DNA of 60,770 nt from an uncultured Lachnospiraceae bacterium (GCA_910584205.1 CAJUAA010000025.1:1-60770), one strand, 5' to 3'; shown: positions 24,992 to 34,198, counted from the stretch's first letter. Numbers and translations: made by a program. Notes: generated from the letters alone by a model not told the origin.

Positions 24992-25762
24992 ATGTATTAC
25001 TATACAGATGCATGGATGATGAAAAAAGTATTTCAGCTTTCGGATCACGCCATAATACGAATGATAAACTTCCTGTTCCATACTGAATATAAGGAAGGAG
25101 AATACGTAAGAAGGGACTGGAAGGAGCAGGAGGTCATCAGCATCTGCCTGACGGTCGGATGCGCCAACCGCTATGAATTCAGTCTTCGCCGCTTTGGAAA
25201 CTGTCTGCAGATTTCCGTGGAGGACAAAGGATGCAGTTTTTATTATGAAGATGCCAGAGAACATTCGCCGGTACAGTTGATGGAACCGCACATGACGTAT
25301 CTGGGGGATAACACGATAAAGGAATTCTGTACGACTCTGGAGTTTTCGGAACATGAACGGATTATTCTGCCGATTTATTCTTTTACGCTGAGCGACCGGT
25401 CTGCCCGGCGCCTGGAAGAGGCGGGGCTGATCCTGTTCCTGCCGTTTTTATTTTACTGTTTTGCGGCAGAAGAAAGGGCGGCGGAAGAAGGACAGGAGTC
25501 GTTGAAAAATTTTGTAATATATGATATAGTAGGGGCACTTCAGACGAGTATGCAGAAAGGGGACCTGACCATCTTTGACATGGAGAATCTGAAGCAGTGC
25601 TGCAGATGCATGATCTGGAGGATCCTGTGGAAGGAAAGATGGATGCATAACCAGGAGCTTCAGGAACTGCTTCTGTATGTGCTGGAGGCGGACCTGGGGC
25701 GGCTGGAGACCTGGTTTCACAGGGAACCTGCGGCATTCAGGAATAATCGCGGAAAAAACTGA
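24992..25762 (+). CDS. Uncharacterised protein, possibly a divergent Rpn/PD-(D/E)XK-like family member
   Basis: This 256-aa soluble protein is one I do not recognise with confidence. The N-terminal half (KKVFQLSDHAIIRMINFLFH, then a beta-rich stretch through CLQISVEDKGCSFYYED) is laid out like the Rpn/YhgA-type putative nucleases common in Lachnospiraceae. The usual catalytic D-ExQ residues are not obvious. The C-terminal half is helical (EERAAEEGQESLKNFVIYDIVGALQT..., LQELLLYVLEADLGRLETWF). An AAAGGAG site precedes the ATG. If it belongs to that family, it is a divergent and probably catalytically altered member. Confidence 0.4.
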   Translation: MYYYTDAWMMKKVFQLSDHAIIRMINFLFHTEYKEGEYVRRDWKEQEVISICLTVGCANRYEFSLRRFGNCLQISVEDKGCSFYYEDAREHSPVQLMEPHMTYLGDNTIKEFCTTLEFSEHERIILPIYSFTLSDRSARRLEEAGLILFLPFLFYCFAAEERAAEEGQESLKNFVIYDIVGALQTSMQKGDLTIFDMENLKQCCRCMIWRILWKERWMHNQELQELLLYVLEADLGRLETWFHREPAAFRNNRGKN

Positions 25763-25788
25763 CACAATAGAAACATGAGGTGGCAAGT

Positions 25789-26331
25789 ATGAAAAAAAGC
25801 TGGCTGGCGGCAGCGGCGGTCCTATGTCTGACGGCAGGCTGCGGCAAAAATAACGTTCCGGCGGCGGAGGCCGGATATCGGGACGACGTGTCCGCGCAGG
25901 CGCTGGTGGAAGCCGTTGCGCAGGAACTGGGTGACGAGTACTGGCCGGACGCGGAACTGGCTCCGGAGTATCTGGATGACTGGTACGGGGTTTCGGAAGA
26001 GATGTATGAAGAGTATTACGGGCAGACGCCCATGATCTCCGCCAATGTAGACGCGCTTCTTGTAGTCCGGGCGGACAAAGAACATGTGGAGGATGTGCGG
26101 CAGGCCCTGGATACGTACCGGGAATCCATGGTGCAGGATACATTCCAGTATCCGATCAACATTCCGAAGATTCAGGCGTCCAGGATCGAGTCCTTTGGAA
26201 ACTATGTCTGCTTTGTGCAGCTGGGAGGCTCCATGGAAGGAATCATGGATGATGATGAGGCGGCGATCGCAGCCTGCCAGAAAGCAAATGAACAGGCGCT
26301 GGATGTGATCGAAGGCGAACTGACAAAGTAA
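25789..26331 (+). CDS. DUF4358-type lipoprotein
   Basis: This 180-aa secreted lipoprotein has a signal peptide with lipobox (LTAGC). The body has the DUF4358 look: LVEAVAQELGDEYWPDAELAPEYLDDWYGV...MISANVDALLVVRADKEHVEDVRQALDTYRE. It is 5 nt from an MBOAT acyltransferase gene, which is the usual neighbourhood of this family in Lachnospiraceae. A role in the surface acylation machinery is inferred from that context. The start is the ATG of MKKSW; a GTG 9 nt upstream is the alternative. Confidence 0.75.
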   Translation: MKKSWLAAAAVLCLTAGCGKNNVPAAEAGYRDDVSAQALVEAVAQELGDEYWPDAELAPEYLDDWYGVSEEMYEEYYGQTPMISANVDALLVVRADKEHVEDVRQALDTYRESMVQDTFQYPINIPKIQASRIESFGNYVCFVQLGGSMEGIMDDDEAAIAACQKANEQALDVIEGELTK

Positions 26332-26336
26332 GCGCC

Positions 26337-27656
26337 ATGGTATTTTCCGGTCTGGTATTTCTCTGCCGGTTCCTTCCGGCATTTCTTACCATCTATCTGC
26401 TGACTCCGGACCGGCACCGCAATCTGGTGCTCTTTCTGGGCAGCCTGGTGTTTTATGCGTGGGGCGAGCCGGTGTATATCGGACTTATGCTGTTCTCCGC
26501 GTTTCTGGATTACACGAACGGAAGAATACTGGAATACGCAGGGATGCAGGGAAAAAAGCGGTTGGCAGGGGCAGTGCTCGCGGAGTCTGTCCTTGTCAAT
26601 CTGTCGCTTCTGGGCGTGTTTAAATATTCCGGCGTGCTGCCGCTCCCGGTGGGAATTTCATTTTACACGTTCCAGACCATGTCCTACACGATCGATGTCT
26701 ACCGGGGAGAGGTGCGGGCGCAGAAGGACCTGGCGGCATTCGGTGCCTATGTATCCATGTTTCCCCAGCTGATCGCCGGTCCCGTGGTGAAATATAAAGA
26801 TGTGGAATCGGAGCTTTCCAGGCGGACCATGGACGTCTGGGGCGGATATGAGGGGATCGGCCGTTTCTGCGTGGGACTGGGGAAAAAAGTGCTGCTTGCC
26901 AATCAGATCGGGCTTCTGTGGGAAGCGGTGCAGAAGATCCCGCCGGGGCAGGCGAGCATGCTGACGGCATGGCTTGGAAGCGGGGCATTTGCGCTCCAGC
27001 TGTATTTTGACTTTTCCGGATACTCGGATATGGCCATCGGGCTGGCGCGGATGCTGGGATTCCATCTGAAGGAGAATTTTGACTATCCGTACCGTTCCGG
27101 GAGCATTACGGAGTTCTGGCGCAGATGGCATATTTCCCTGGGGCAGTGGTTCCGGGAGTACGTCTATATTCCGCTTGGAGGAAACAAAAAGGGCCTGTTG
27201 GTCCAGATCCGGAATATCCTGATCGTATGGGCGCTGACCGGGATCTGGCACGGAAAAGGCTGGAACTATCTGGTGTGGGGGCTGTATTTCGGTATCCTGC
27301 TCATGCTGGAGAAGTGTTTTCTGCTCCGTGTTCTGTTCCGTGTTCCCCGGATGTTTGGACATCTCTACGCCGTGGCGGCTGTGACGGCGGGTATGACCGT
27401 CTTTGCCGTGGAAGATCTGGCGGAGGGGCTTCGCCGGGCGGGAATGCTGTTTGGAGGGGCGGCGTCTTTCTGCGACATGCAGGGGATATGGCTTCTGTCC
27501 AATTACGGCGTCCTGTTTTTTTTGTGTGTGCTGGGCGCTCTGGGCGCCGGGAAAAAGCTGGGCAGATATCCGGTGGTATGGGCGGCTGCCGGGATTTTGT
27601 CGGTGGCTTATATTGTGGATGCGTCGTACAACCCGTTCCTGTATTTCCGGTTTTAG
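26337..27656 (+). CDS. MBOAT-family O-acyltransferase (AlgI/DltB-like)
   Basis: This 439-aa polytopic membrane protein has about ten transmembrane segments. The AlgI-type signatures are VGISFYTFQTMSYTIDVYRGE, FPQLIAGPVVKY, GYSDMAIGLARMLGF and FWRRWHISLGQWFREYVYIPLGG. The catalytic His sits in GIWHGKGWNYLVWG. It passes acyl groups (usually acetyl) across the membrane to surface polymers. It lies between DUF4358 and DHHW genes, so it forms a three-gene surface O-acylation unit. The acceptor polymer is unknown. Confidence 0.9.
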   Translation: MVFSGLVFLCRFLPAFLTIYLLTPDRHRNLVLFLGSLVFYAWGEPVYIGLMLFSAFLDYTNGRILEYAGMQGKKRLAGAVLAESVLVNLSLLGVFKYSGVLPLPVGISFYTFQTMSYTIDVYRGEVRAQKDLAAFGAYVSMFPQLIAGPVVKYKDVESELSRRTMDVWGGYEGIGRFCVGLGKKVLLANQIGLLWEAVQKIPPGQASMLTAWLGSGAFALQLYFDFSGYSDMAIGLARMLGFHLKENFDYPYRSGSITEFWRRWHISLGQWFREYVYIPLGGNKKGLLVQIRNILIVWALTGIWHGKGWNYLVWGLYFGILLMLEKCFLLRVLFRVPRMFGHLYAVAAVTAGMTVFAVEDLAEGLRRAGMLFGGAASFCDMQGIWLLSNYGVLFFLCVLGALGAGKKLGRYPVVWAAAGILSVAYIVDASYNPFLYFRF

Positions 27657-27678
27657 AATAAGGAAGAGGAAGCAGCGT

Positions 27679-28731
27679 ATGGATACGGAAAAGAAGAAAA
27701 AGAATGGGAAAAAGGAGGCCGTCTGCTGTCTGGTCTTTCTGCTGGTGCTCTATGGCATGTGGGCGGCGGACGCCCTGTGCCCGGATCGTCTGTATTCCGA
27801 CTGGGAGAAGCGCCTGCTGGCCCAGAGGCCGGTGCTGAAGGCGGAGGATTTCTTAAGCGGCAGCTATACGGCGGCGTATGAAGAATGGCTGACGGACCAG
27901 TTTCCGGCAAGGGACCGGTGGATCGGTCTGCAGACCCGCTGTGAGCTTCTGCTGGGCAAGAAGGAGATTAACGGCATTCTGATCGGAAAGGACGGTTATC
28001 TCTTCTCTGAGAGCGTCAGGACGGCGGACTGGGACCGGCTGGAGGCACAGATGGCCGAACAGTTTGGAAAAGAGGCGGTCAGCCGGATTCATGTGCCTGC
28101 GGCGGGGGCGGTGCTGACGGACCGGCTGCCCCGGGGCGTTTCGTTTTCGGGGCGTCAGGACGCGGTATGGCAGAACCTGGTCCTTCACAGGGAGGAGGCA
28201 ATTTATTACAGGACGGACCATCACTGGACCATGCTGGGGGCGTATTATGCCTATGAGGCGTGGGCAGAGGAGCGGAGGATAGAGCCGGTGCCTCTGCCGG
28301 AGCTTCGGGTCGAACAGATCAAAGACGATTTTCTGGGAACCCATTACGGCAGGCTTCACTACGCAGAGCAGCCGGATGTGATGGAACTTTATGATCCGGG
28401 CGTGGAGTGCAGCGTAGTTTATGATCTGGGAGGGTCGGATCTGTCCGGCCTGTATCAGCCGGAACTGCTGGCATCGGAGGATGCCTATCGTTATTTCCTG
28501 GACGGGAATCACGCGGTGGTGCAGATCGACACCGGGCGCGGAGAAGGTCATCTGGCCGTTCTGAAAGATTCTTTTGCCAACTGCCTGGTTCCTTTTCTGA
28601 CGGTGCATTACGGGAAAATCACCGTGGTGGATCCCAGGTATTTCCGGGCAGATCCGGTCGTCTGGCTCCGGGAGCAGGGGGTGACGGAGGTGCTGATCCT
28701 GGCGCAGGATACGGTAGGCGTATGGAATTAA
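27679..28731 (+). CDS. DHHW-family protein, partner of the MBOAT acyltransferase
   Basis: This 350-aa protein has an N-terminal membrane anchor (AVCCLVFLLVLYGMWAADAL) and an extracellular SGNH/AlgJ-like domain. The defining motif is YYRTDHHWTMLGAYYAYEAW, and GKDGYLF comes earlier, as in AlgJ/AlgX-like acetylation proteins. The late motif VLKDSFANCLVPFLTVHY resembles the block containing the catalytic Ser. It probably takes acyl groups from the MBOAT protein and attaches them to a surface glycan. The true start is the ATG after AGGAAGAGGAAG; the frame is also open upstream into the MBOAT gene. Confidence 0.85.
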   Translation: MDTEKKKKNGKKEAVCCLVFLLVLYGMWAADALCPDRLYSDWEKRLLAQRPVLKAEDFLSGSYTAAYEEWLTDQFPARDRWIGLQTRCELLLGKKEINGILIGKDGYLFSESVRTADWDRLEAQMAEQFGKEAVSRIHVPAAGAVLTDRLPRGVSFSGRQDAVWQNLVLHREEAIYYRTDHHWTMLGAYYAYEAWAEERRIEPVPLPELRVEQIKDDFLGTHYGRLHYAEQPDVMELYDPGVECSVVYDLGGSDLSGLYQPELLASEDAYRYFLDGNHAVVQIDTGRGEGHLAVLKDSFANCLVPFLTVHYGKITVVDPRYFRADPVVWLREQGVTEVLILAQDTVGVWN

Positions 28732-28818
28732 TACAGAAGACTGTCGGATTCCGATGTGAATCAGCAGTTGAAAATGCAGTGGTTTTGTGTTATTCTGAAA
28801 CCGGAGGTTGTACAGCAG

Positions 28819-30027
28819 ATGAAGTGGAAAAGAACGGGTTGTATGCTTCTGGCGGCGATGGTATGGGCGGCGGGGATACCCGCGTCGGCCTCCAGTATCA
28901 AGAGTATTCAGAACCAGAAGTCTCAGAATGAGAAAGAACTGAAAAATATACAGTCCCAGATCAGTGGTCTGGAGAGCAAAAAGAACGCGCTCAGCAGCGA
29001 GATCAGCGGTCTGAATGACGAGTTGACCGAGACGCTTCTGAGCATTGCGGTGCTGGAAAGCGATCTGGAGGACAAGGAAATCCAGATCCAGGAGGCGCAG
29101 GCGGCCTACGAAGAGGCGAAGGCCACGGAGGAACGGCAGTACGAGGCCATGAAGCTTAGGATCCAGTATTTATATGAATATGAGAACGGAAGCTATCTGG
29201 AGATGTTTCTGATGTCGGACAGCATGGCGGACCTGATGAACAAGGTGGATTACGCGGAGGAGCTTCAAGAATACGATAACCGGCTTCTGGACGAGTATAA
29301 GGCGGCCAAGCAGGCGGTGATCGATCTGCAGAACCGGCTGGAGGAAGAGAAGGCGGAGCTTCTGGAGATGCAGGAGCAGCTGGAGGAGGAGAGGGCGTCC
29401 CTCCAGGCGATGATCGAAAGAAAACAGTCGGAAGTGGAGAATTTCAACAGCCAGCTCAGCGCGGCCAGAGCCAAGGCGGGCGAATACCAGAAGCGGATCA
29501 AGGAACAGAACGCCCAGATCAAGAGGCTGCAGGAGGAGGCGGCCAGAGCGGCGGCAGCGGCGAAGACGGCCTCAAGGAACGGGAGCCAGAGCGCTTCGTC
29601 GTCCGGAAGTTCTTCGGGCAAAGGAGGTTCTTCCTCTTCTAATACAGGGTCGTCCGGAGGGAACACGCCCACGGTGAGCGGAGGAGGCAGCGGCGGCGCC
29701 ATTGCGTCCTATGGACTGCAGTTTGTGGGACATCCCTATGTGTCCGGAGGCAACAGCTTGACCAACGGTACGGACTGTTCCGGCTTTGTCCATCTGGTGC
29801 ATGCGCATTTCGGGATTTCCACGCCGAGGCAGTCCGGCGCCATTGCGGGCGGAGGAAAGGCGGTCAATGTGTCCGACATACAGCCCGGGGATGTGATCTA
29901 CTATGGAAACCATGTGGGTATCTACATAGGAAATGGACAGATCGTCCATGCCAGTACGGCAAAGACCGGCATCAAGGTGTCCAGTTATACCTACCGTACG
30001 ATTCTGGCAGTCAGGAGATACTGGTAA
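28819..30027 (+). CDS. Coiled-coil NlpC/P60 peptidoglycan hydrolase
   Basis: This 402-aa secreted protein has a signal peptide ending near PASAS and a long PcsB/CwlO-like coiled coil (about residues 28-255). A Ser/Gly-rich linker (about 255-290) and a C-terminal NlpC/P60 domain with C320 (TDCSGF) and H365 (NHVGIYIG) follow. It would cleave D-Glu-linked stem peptides. Its coiled coil is similar in style to the M23 protein beside FtsEX at 47.4 kb, so FtsEX control is conceivable. The ATG has a GGAGG site 11 nt upstream. Confidence 0.9.
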   Translation: MKWKRTGCMLLAAMVWAAGIPASASSIKSIQNQKSQNEKELKNIQSQISGLESKKNALSSEISGLNDELTETLLSIAVLESDLEDKEIQIQEAQAAYEEAKATEERQYEAMKLRIQYLYEYENGSYLEMFLMSDSMADLMNKVDYAEELQEYDNRLLDEYKAAKQAVIDLQNRLEEEKAELLEMQEQLEEERASLQAMIERKQSEVENFNSQLSAARAKAGEYQKRIKEQNAQIKRLQEEAARAAAAAKTASRNGSQSASSSGSSSGKGGSSSSNTGSSGGNTPTVSGGGSGGAIASYGLQFVGHPYVSGGNSLTNGTDCSGFVHLVHAHFGISTPRQSGAIAGGGKAVNVSDIQPGDVIYYGNHVGIYIGNGQIVHASTAKTGIKVSSYTYRTILAVRRYW

Positions 30028-30071
30028 AGCCCCGGAAAACTGTAAAAATTTCGGAAAAGTTCAAAAATGAA

Positions 30072-30100
30072 TTGACAAACGCTGGTTCAATGTTTATCAT
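30072..30100 (+). promoter_or_regulatory. Predicted promoter of the liv operon
   Basis: A perfect TTGACA, a 17-nt spacer and TATCAT (30095-30100). Confidence 0.7.
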
Positions 30101-30101
30101 G

Positions 30102-30133
30102 ATATCCGATACATTCTTTCATGTATCGGATAT
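30102..30133. promoter_or_regulatory. Perfect 12-bp inverted repeat at the liv transcription start
   Basis: ATATCCGATACA and TGTATCGGATAT surround an 8-nt loop, followed by TTTAT. It begins 2 nt after the predicted -10, so it could be an operator, a 5' stabilising hairpin or an early attenuator. Confidence 0.6.
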
Positions 30134-30158
30134 TTTATGTATAGAGGAGGAAATGATT

Positions 30159-31388
30159 ATGAAAAAGTTACTTAGTCTTTCTCTGGCAGCCGTGCTTGCT
30201 GTTTCCGCAACTGCATGCGGGAATTCTGACACAGCAGGCACCACCGGCGCAGATAATACAGACGCACCGGCAGCAGAGAGCGGAACAGAGGCAGCAGAGA
30301 GCGGAACAGAGGCAGAAGGCGCTGTATTCAAGATCGGCGCCATCGGACCGACCACAGGCGCGGCGTCCGCTTACGGTACTGCAGTTATGAACGCGGCAAA
30401 GATCGCGGTAGACGAGATCAATGAGGCAGGCGGCATCAACGGTTATCAGGTGGAGTTCAATCCGCAGGATGATGAGCATGACCAGGAGAAATCCGTGAAT
30501 GCATACAATACTCTGAAAGACTGGGGTATGCAGCTTCTGCTTGGAACGGTGACGTCCGCTCCCTGTATCGCAGTAGAGGCGGAGGCACAGGCAGACAACA
30601 TGTTCCTGCTGACACCGTCAGGATCCGCAGTGGACTGTATCTCCGGCGACAACGCGTTCCGCGTATGTTTTGCTGACCCGGATCAGGGAACTGCATCCGC
30701 TCAGTACATCGGTGAGAACGGGCTGGCTGAGAAGGTAGCGGTGATCTATGACAGCTCCGATGTCTACTCTTCCGGTATCTATGATACCTTCGTGGCAGAG
30801 GCGGCAAACCAGCCGTTTGAGGTCGTGGCTTCCGAGGCGTTTACGGCAGACAGCAAGACTGATTTCTCCGTACAGCTTCAGAAGGCAAAGGATTCCGGAG
30901 CAGATCTGGTATTCCTTCCGTTCTACTACAACGAGGCGGCGCTGGTGTTCACACAGGCGGCAGGCATGAATTTCGCACCGAAGTGGTTTGGCGTGGACGG
31001 CATGGACGGAATTCTGAGCGGCGTTGAGAACTTTGATTCGGCTCTTGCAGAGGGCGTTATGCTTCTGACTCCGTTCTCCGCAGACGCAGAGGATGAGCTG
31101 ACGAAGAATTTCGTTACCAAATACGGCGAGCTGTACAACGGAGAGACTCCGAACCAGTTCGCGGCAGACGCTTATGACGGAATCTATATCATGAAGGCAG
31201 CGCTTGAGAAAGCAGGCTGTACGCCGGATATGTCCGCTTCCGACATCTGTGATGCGATGAAGACCGCCATGACAGAGATAACAGTAGACGGCCTGACCGG
31301 TTCCGGAATGACCTGGTCCGCAGAAGGCGAGCCGTCCAAGAGCCCGAAGGCAGTCGTGATCGACGGCGGCGTTTATGTTGGTATGTAA
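30159..31388 (+). CDS. livJ: Branched-chain amino-acid ABC transporter binding protein
   Basis: This 409-aa lipoprotein has the lipobox SATAC, followed by a Glu/Ala/Thr linker. The type I binding fold is of the Peripla_BP_6 class: FKIGAIGPTTGAASAYGTAVMNAAKIAVDEINEAGGINGYQVEF and VFLPFYYNEAALVFTQA. It captures Leu/Ile/Val or a related amino acid for LivHMGF. The ATG at 30159 has GAGGAGG 8 nt upstream; another ATG 6 nt earlier is too close. A terminator separates it from livH, giving extra binding protein. Confidence 0.9.
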   Translation: MKKLLSLSLAAVLAVSATACGNSDTAGTTGADNTDAPAAESGTEAAESGTEAEGAVFKIGAIGPTTGAASAYGTAVMNAAKIAVDEINEAGGINGYQVEFNPQDDEHDQEKSVNAYNTLKDWGMQLLLGTVTSAPCIAVEAEAQADNMFLLTPSGSAVDCISGDNAFRVCFADPDQGTASAQYIGENGLAEKVAVIYDSSDVYSSGIYDTFVAEAANQPFEVVASEAFTADSKTDFSVQLQKAKDSGADLVFLPFYYNEAALVFTQAAGMNFAPKWFGVDGMDGILSGVENFDSALAEGVMLLTPFSADAEDELTKNFVTKYGELYNGETPNQFAADAYDGIYIMKAALEKAGCTPDMSASDICDAMKTAMTEITVDGLTGSGMTWSAEGEPSKSPKAVVIDGGVYVGM

Positions 31389-31409
31389 AACAGAATTACG
31401 GAACCCAAT

Positions 31410-31437
31410 GGGGGGTTGCAAAAGCAACCCCCCTGTT
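31410..31437 (+). terminator. Strong hairpin between livJ and livH
   Basis: GGGGGGTTGC and GCAACCCCCC form a perfect 10-bp stem with an AAAA loop and a TGTTTT tail. It is likely a partial terminator inside the operon. Confidence 0.85.
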
Positions 31438-31459
31438 TTGAAATAATGCGAGGTGTCTC

Positions 31460-32344
31460 ATGAGTTTTTTATCTTACTTGATCAACGGCATCAGTCTCGG
31501 CAGTGTATATGCCATAATCGCACTGGGCTATACCATGGTATACGGTATCGCCAAGATGCTGAATTTTGCCCACGGCGACGTCATTATGGTGGGTGGCTAT
31601 GTTGCCCTGACTGTGATGCTGAACCTGAATGCGAATCCTTTTCTCGCGATTCTTGTGGCGATTGTGGTATGTACAGTGCTGGGAATCTGCATTGAAACCA
31701 TTGCGTACCGGCCGCTTCTGGGAGCTGCGTCTCCGCTGGCGGTGCTGATTACGGCGATCGGTGTCAGTTATTTTCTGCAGAATGCCGTGCTCCTGATCTT
31801 CGGATCCAACCCCAAGAGCTTCCAGTCAGTGGTTACATTCGGAAATCTCAATCTGGCAGGAGGCGCGCTGGTGGTGTCGGATGAAGCCGTCGTGACGATC
31901 CTGACCTGCGTGGTCATTATGGTCGCGCTGACGCTCTTCATCAACAAGACAAAGGCAGGCCAGGCAATGCAGGCGGTGTCGGAGGATAAAGGTGCGGCGA
32001 GGCTTATGGGAATCAATGTAAACGGAACGATCGCGCTGACTTTCGCCATCGGTTCCGGACTGGCGGCTGTGGCAGGAATCCTGCTTCTGTCTTCCTACCC
32101 GTCCCTGACGCCCTACACCGGTTCCATGCCGGGTATCAAGGCCTTTGTGGCAGCGGTATTCGGAGGGATCGGCTCGATTCCGGGGGCGCTGATCGGCGGC
32201 ATCCTGCTGGGAGTCATCGAGATCCTGGGAAGGGCGTACATCTCCTCTCAGCTTGCGGACGCCATTGTGTTCGCGGTCCTGATCGTCGTGCTGCTGGTCA
32301 AGCCGACCGGACTTTTGGGCAAAGCGGTTCAGGAGAAAGTGTAG
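31460..32344 (+). CDS. livH: Branched-chain amino-acid ABC transporter permease LivH
   Basis: This 294-aa membrane protein of the LivH family has about eight helices. The family pattern is NGISLGSVYAIIALGYTMVYGIAKMLNFAHGD at the start and PGIKAFVAAVFGGIGSIPGALIGGILLGVIE near the end. It forms the heterodimeric membrane channel with LivM, encoded 8 nt downstream. Confidence 0.92.
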   Translation: MSFLSYLINGISLGSVYAIIALGYTMVYGIAKMLNFAHGDVIMVGGYVALTVMLNLNANPFLAILVAIVVCTVLGICIETIAYRPLLGAASPLAVLITAIGVSYFLQNAVLLIFGSNPKSFQSVVTFGNLNLAGGALVVSDEAVVTILTCVVIMVALTLFINKTKAGQAMQAVSEDKGAARLMGINVNGTIALTFAIGSGLAAVAGILLLSSYPSLTPYTGSMPGIKAFVAAVFGGIGSIPGALIGGILLGVIEILGRAYISSQLADAIVFAVLIVVLLVKPTGLLGKAVQEKV

Positions 32345-32352
32345 GTGCGCAT

Positions 32353-33420
32353 ATGATGAAGAATCTGAATAAGACAACAAAGGATAATCTGATTACATAC
32401 GGCATGGTGATCGCTGTGTATATTATAGTAGAAATCCTTCTGAAGGCCGGGATGATCTCCAGCCTGCTCCAGGGCCTTCTGGTTCCCCTGTGCGTGTATG
32501 TGGTGCTGGCGGTCTCCCTGAATCTGGTGGTGGGTATCTCGGGCGAACTGAGCCTGGGCCATGCGGGGTTCATGTGCGTGGGAGCGTTTGCGGGAGCTTT
32601 TTTCTCCAACAGTGTCAAGGACGTGATTACGATGGGCGGTGTGAGAATCTTTCTGGCGCTTCTGATCGGGGCGGCGGCAGCGGCGGTATTCGGCCTGCTC
32701 ATCGGTATTCCGGTACTCCGCCTGAGAGGAGACTATCTGGCCATCGTAACGCTGGCGTTCGGCGAGATCATTAAAAACGTGGTCAATGTGTTTTATGTGG
32801 GAATTGACGGCAGCGGCATTCACATTTCCATGAAGGACAAGGTTTCCATGGGACTGGCAGCGGACGGGGATGTGATCATCAACGGTCCCCAGGGAATTAC
32901 CGGGACGCCGAAGGATTCCACATTTACCATCGGGATCCTGCTGATTCTGGTCACCCTGTTCATCGTGCTGAATCTGATCAACTCCCGAGACGGTCGGGCG
33001 ATCAGGTCGATCCGTGACAACCGGATCGCGGCGGAGTCCGTGGGCCTCAATATTACGAAATACAAGCTGATGGCGTTTTCCGTATCCGCTTCCCTTGCGG
33101 GAGCGGCAGGCGTGCTCTACGCCCATAATCTGGCGTCCCTGCAGGCGTCCAAGTTCAGCTTCAACACGTCGATTCTGGTGCTGGTGTTCGTGGTGCTGGG
33201 AGGCATCGGAAATATCCGCGGTTCCATCATCGCGGCGGTGGTGCTGACGCTCCTTCCGGAGCTTCTGCGTGCGCTGAACGATTATCGTATGCTGATCTAC
33301 GCCATCGTGCTGATTGCAATGATGCTGTTTACTTCCAGTCCTGCCGGCATGGCTTTCAGGGAACGTTTTTCTTTAAAGCGTCTGCGGGAACGGACAAAAG
33401 AACAGAAGGAGGAACAGTAG
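32353..33420 (+). CDS. livM: Branched-chain amino-acid ABC transporter permease LivM
   Basis: This 355-aa membrane protein is of the LivM family. Typical motifs are GISGELSLGHAGFMCVGAFAGA, LRGDYLAIVTLAFGEI, RAIRSIRDNRIAAESVGLNITKYKLMAFSVSASLAGAAG and VLGGIGNIRGSIIAA. Two adjacent ATG codons (32353 and 32356) can serve as start; the upstream site is weak, suggesting coupling to livH. livG follows after 1 nt. Confidence 0.92.
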   Translation: MMKNLNKTTKDNLITYGMVIAVYIIVEILLKAGMISSLLQGLLVPLCVYVVLAVSLNLVVGISGELSLGHAGFMCVGAFAGAFFSNSVKDVITMGGVRIFLALLIGAAAAAVFGLLIGIPVLRLRGDYLAIVTLAFGEIIKNVVNVFYVGIDGSGIHISMKDKVSMGLAADGDVIINGPQGITGTPKDSTFTIGILLILVTLFIVLNLINSRDGRAIRSIRDNRIAAESVGLNITKYKLMAFSVSASLAGAAGVLYAHNLASLQASKFSFNTSILVLVFVVLGGIGNIRGSIIAAVVLTLLPELLRALNDYRMLIYAIVLIAMMLFTSSPAGMAFRERFSLKRLRERTKEQKEEQ

Positions 33421-33421
33421 G

Positions 33422-34186
33422 ATGGCATTGCTGGAAGTAAAAAATCTCGGCATCTCCTTTGGCGGCCTGCGCGCGGTGGATGATTTTAATCTGGAGATCG
33501 AACAGGGGCAGCTGTACGGGCTGATCGGACCCAACGGAGCGGGCAAGACGACGGTGTTCAACATGCTGACCGGCGTCTATAAGCCGACCGACGGAAAGAT
33601 TATTCTGGACGGCGCGGACATTACGGGAAAGAGCAATATAGAGATCAATAAATCCGGGATCGCCAGGACCTTTCAGAACATCCGGCTTTTCTCCGGCCTG
33701 AGTGTCCTGGATAACGTAAAGGTAGGGCTGCATAACCAGAAGGAATATACTTATTCCGCACTGACCGGCATCCTCCGCCTGCCTGGATATTTCAGGGCGG
33801 AGAAGGAGATGGACGCCCGTGCCATGGAGATCCTGAAGGTGTTTGAACTGGATACGGAGACGGAATGTCTGGCTTCCAACCTGCCCTATGGAAAGCAGAG
33901 AAAGCTGGAGATCGCAAGGGCCCTTGCCACGAATCCGAAGCTTCTGCTTCTGGACGAACCGGCGGCGGGCATGAATCCCAATGAGACCCAGGAGCTGATG
34001 GATACCATCAGTTTTGTGCGGGACGAATTCCATATGACGATTCTTCTGATTGAACATGACATGAAACTGGTGGCGGGCATCTGCGAAAAGCTGACGGTCC
34101 TGAATTTCGGCCAGGTTCTGGCTTATGGCGACACTTCCGAGGTACTGAAAAATCCGGAAGTCATTACGGCATATCTTGGGGAATAG
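33422..34186 (+). CDS. livG: Branched-chain amino-acid ABC transporter ATPase LivG
   Basis: This 254-aa cytoplasmic ATPase has Walker A GPNGAGKTT and the LivG-specific IARTFQNIRLFSGLSVLDNV. The region before Walker B is LPYGKQRKLEIARALATNPKLLLLDEPAAGMNPNET, and the H loop is LIEHDM. It drives the LivHM channel together with LivF, encoded 12 nt downstream. Confidence 0.95.
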   Translation: MALLEVKNLGISFGGLRAVDDFNLEIEQGQLYGLIGPNGAGKTTVFNMLTGVYKPTDGKIILDGADITGKSNIEINKSGIARTFQNIRLFSGLSVLDNVKVGLHNQKEYTYSALTGILRLPGYFRAEKEMDARAMEILKVFELDTETECLASNLPYGKQRKLEIARALATNPKLLLLDEPAAGMNPNETQELMDTISFVRDEFHMTILLIEHDMKLVAGICEKLTVLNFGQVLAYGDTSEVLKNPEVITAYLGE

Positions 34187-34198
34187 GAGGAACGGCAG

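Noticed and set aside
27403..27678. N-terminal extension fusing the DHHW protein to the MBOAT gene
   Set aside because: The frame is merely open within the MBOAT gene; the ATG at 27679 has a purine-rich site and gives the normal length.
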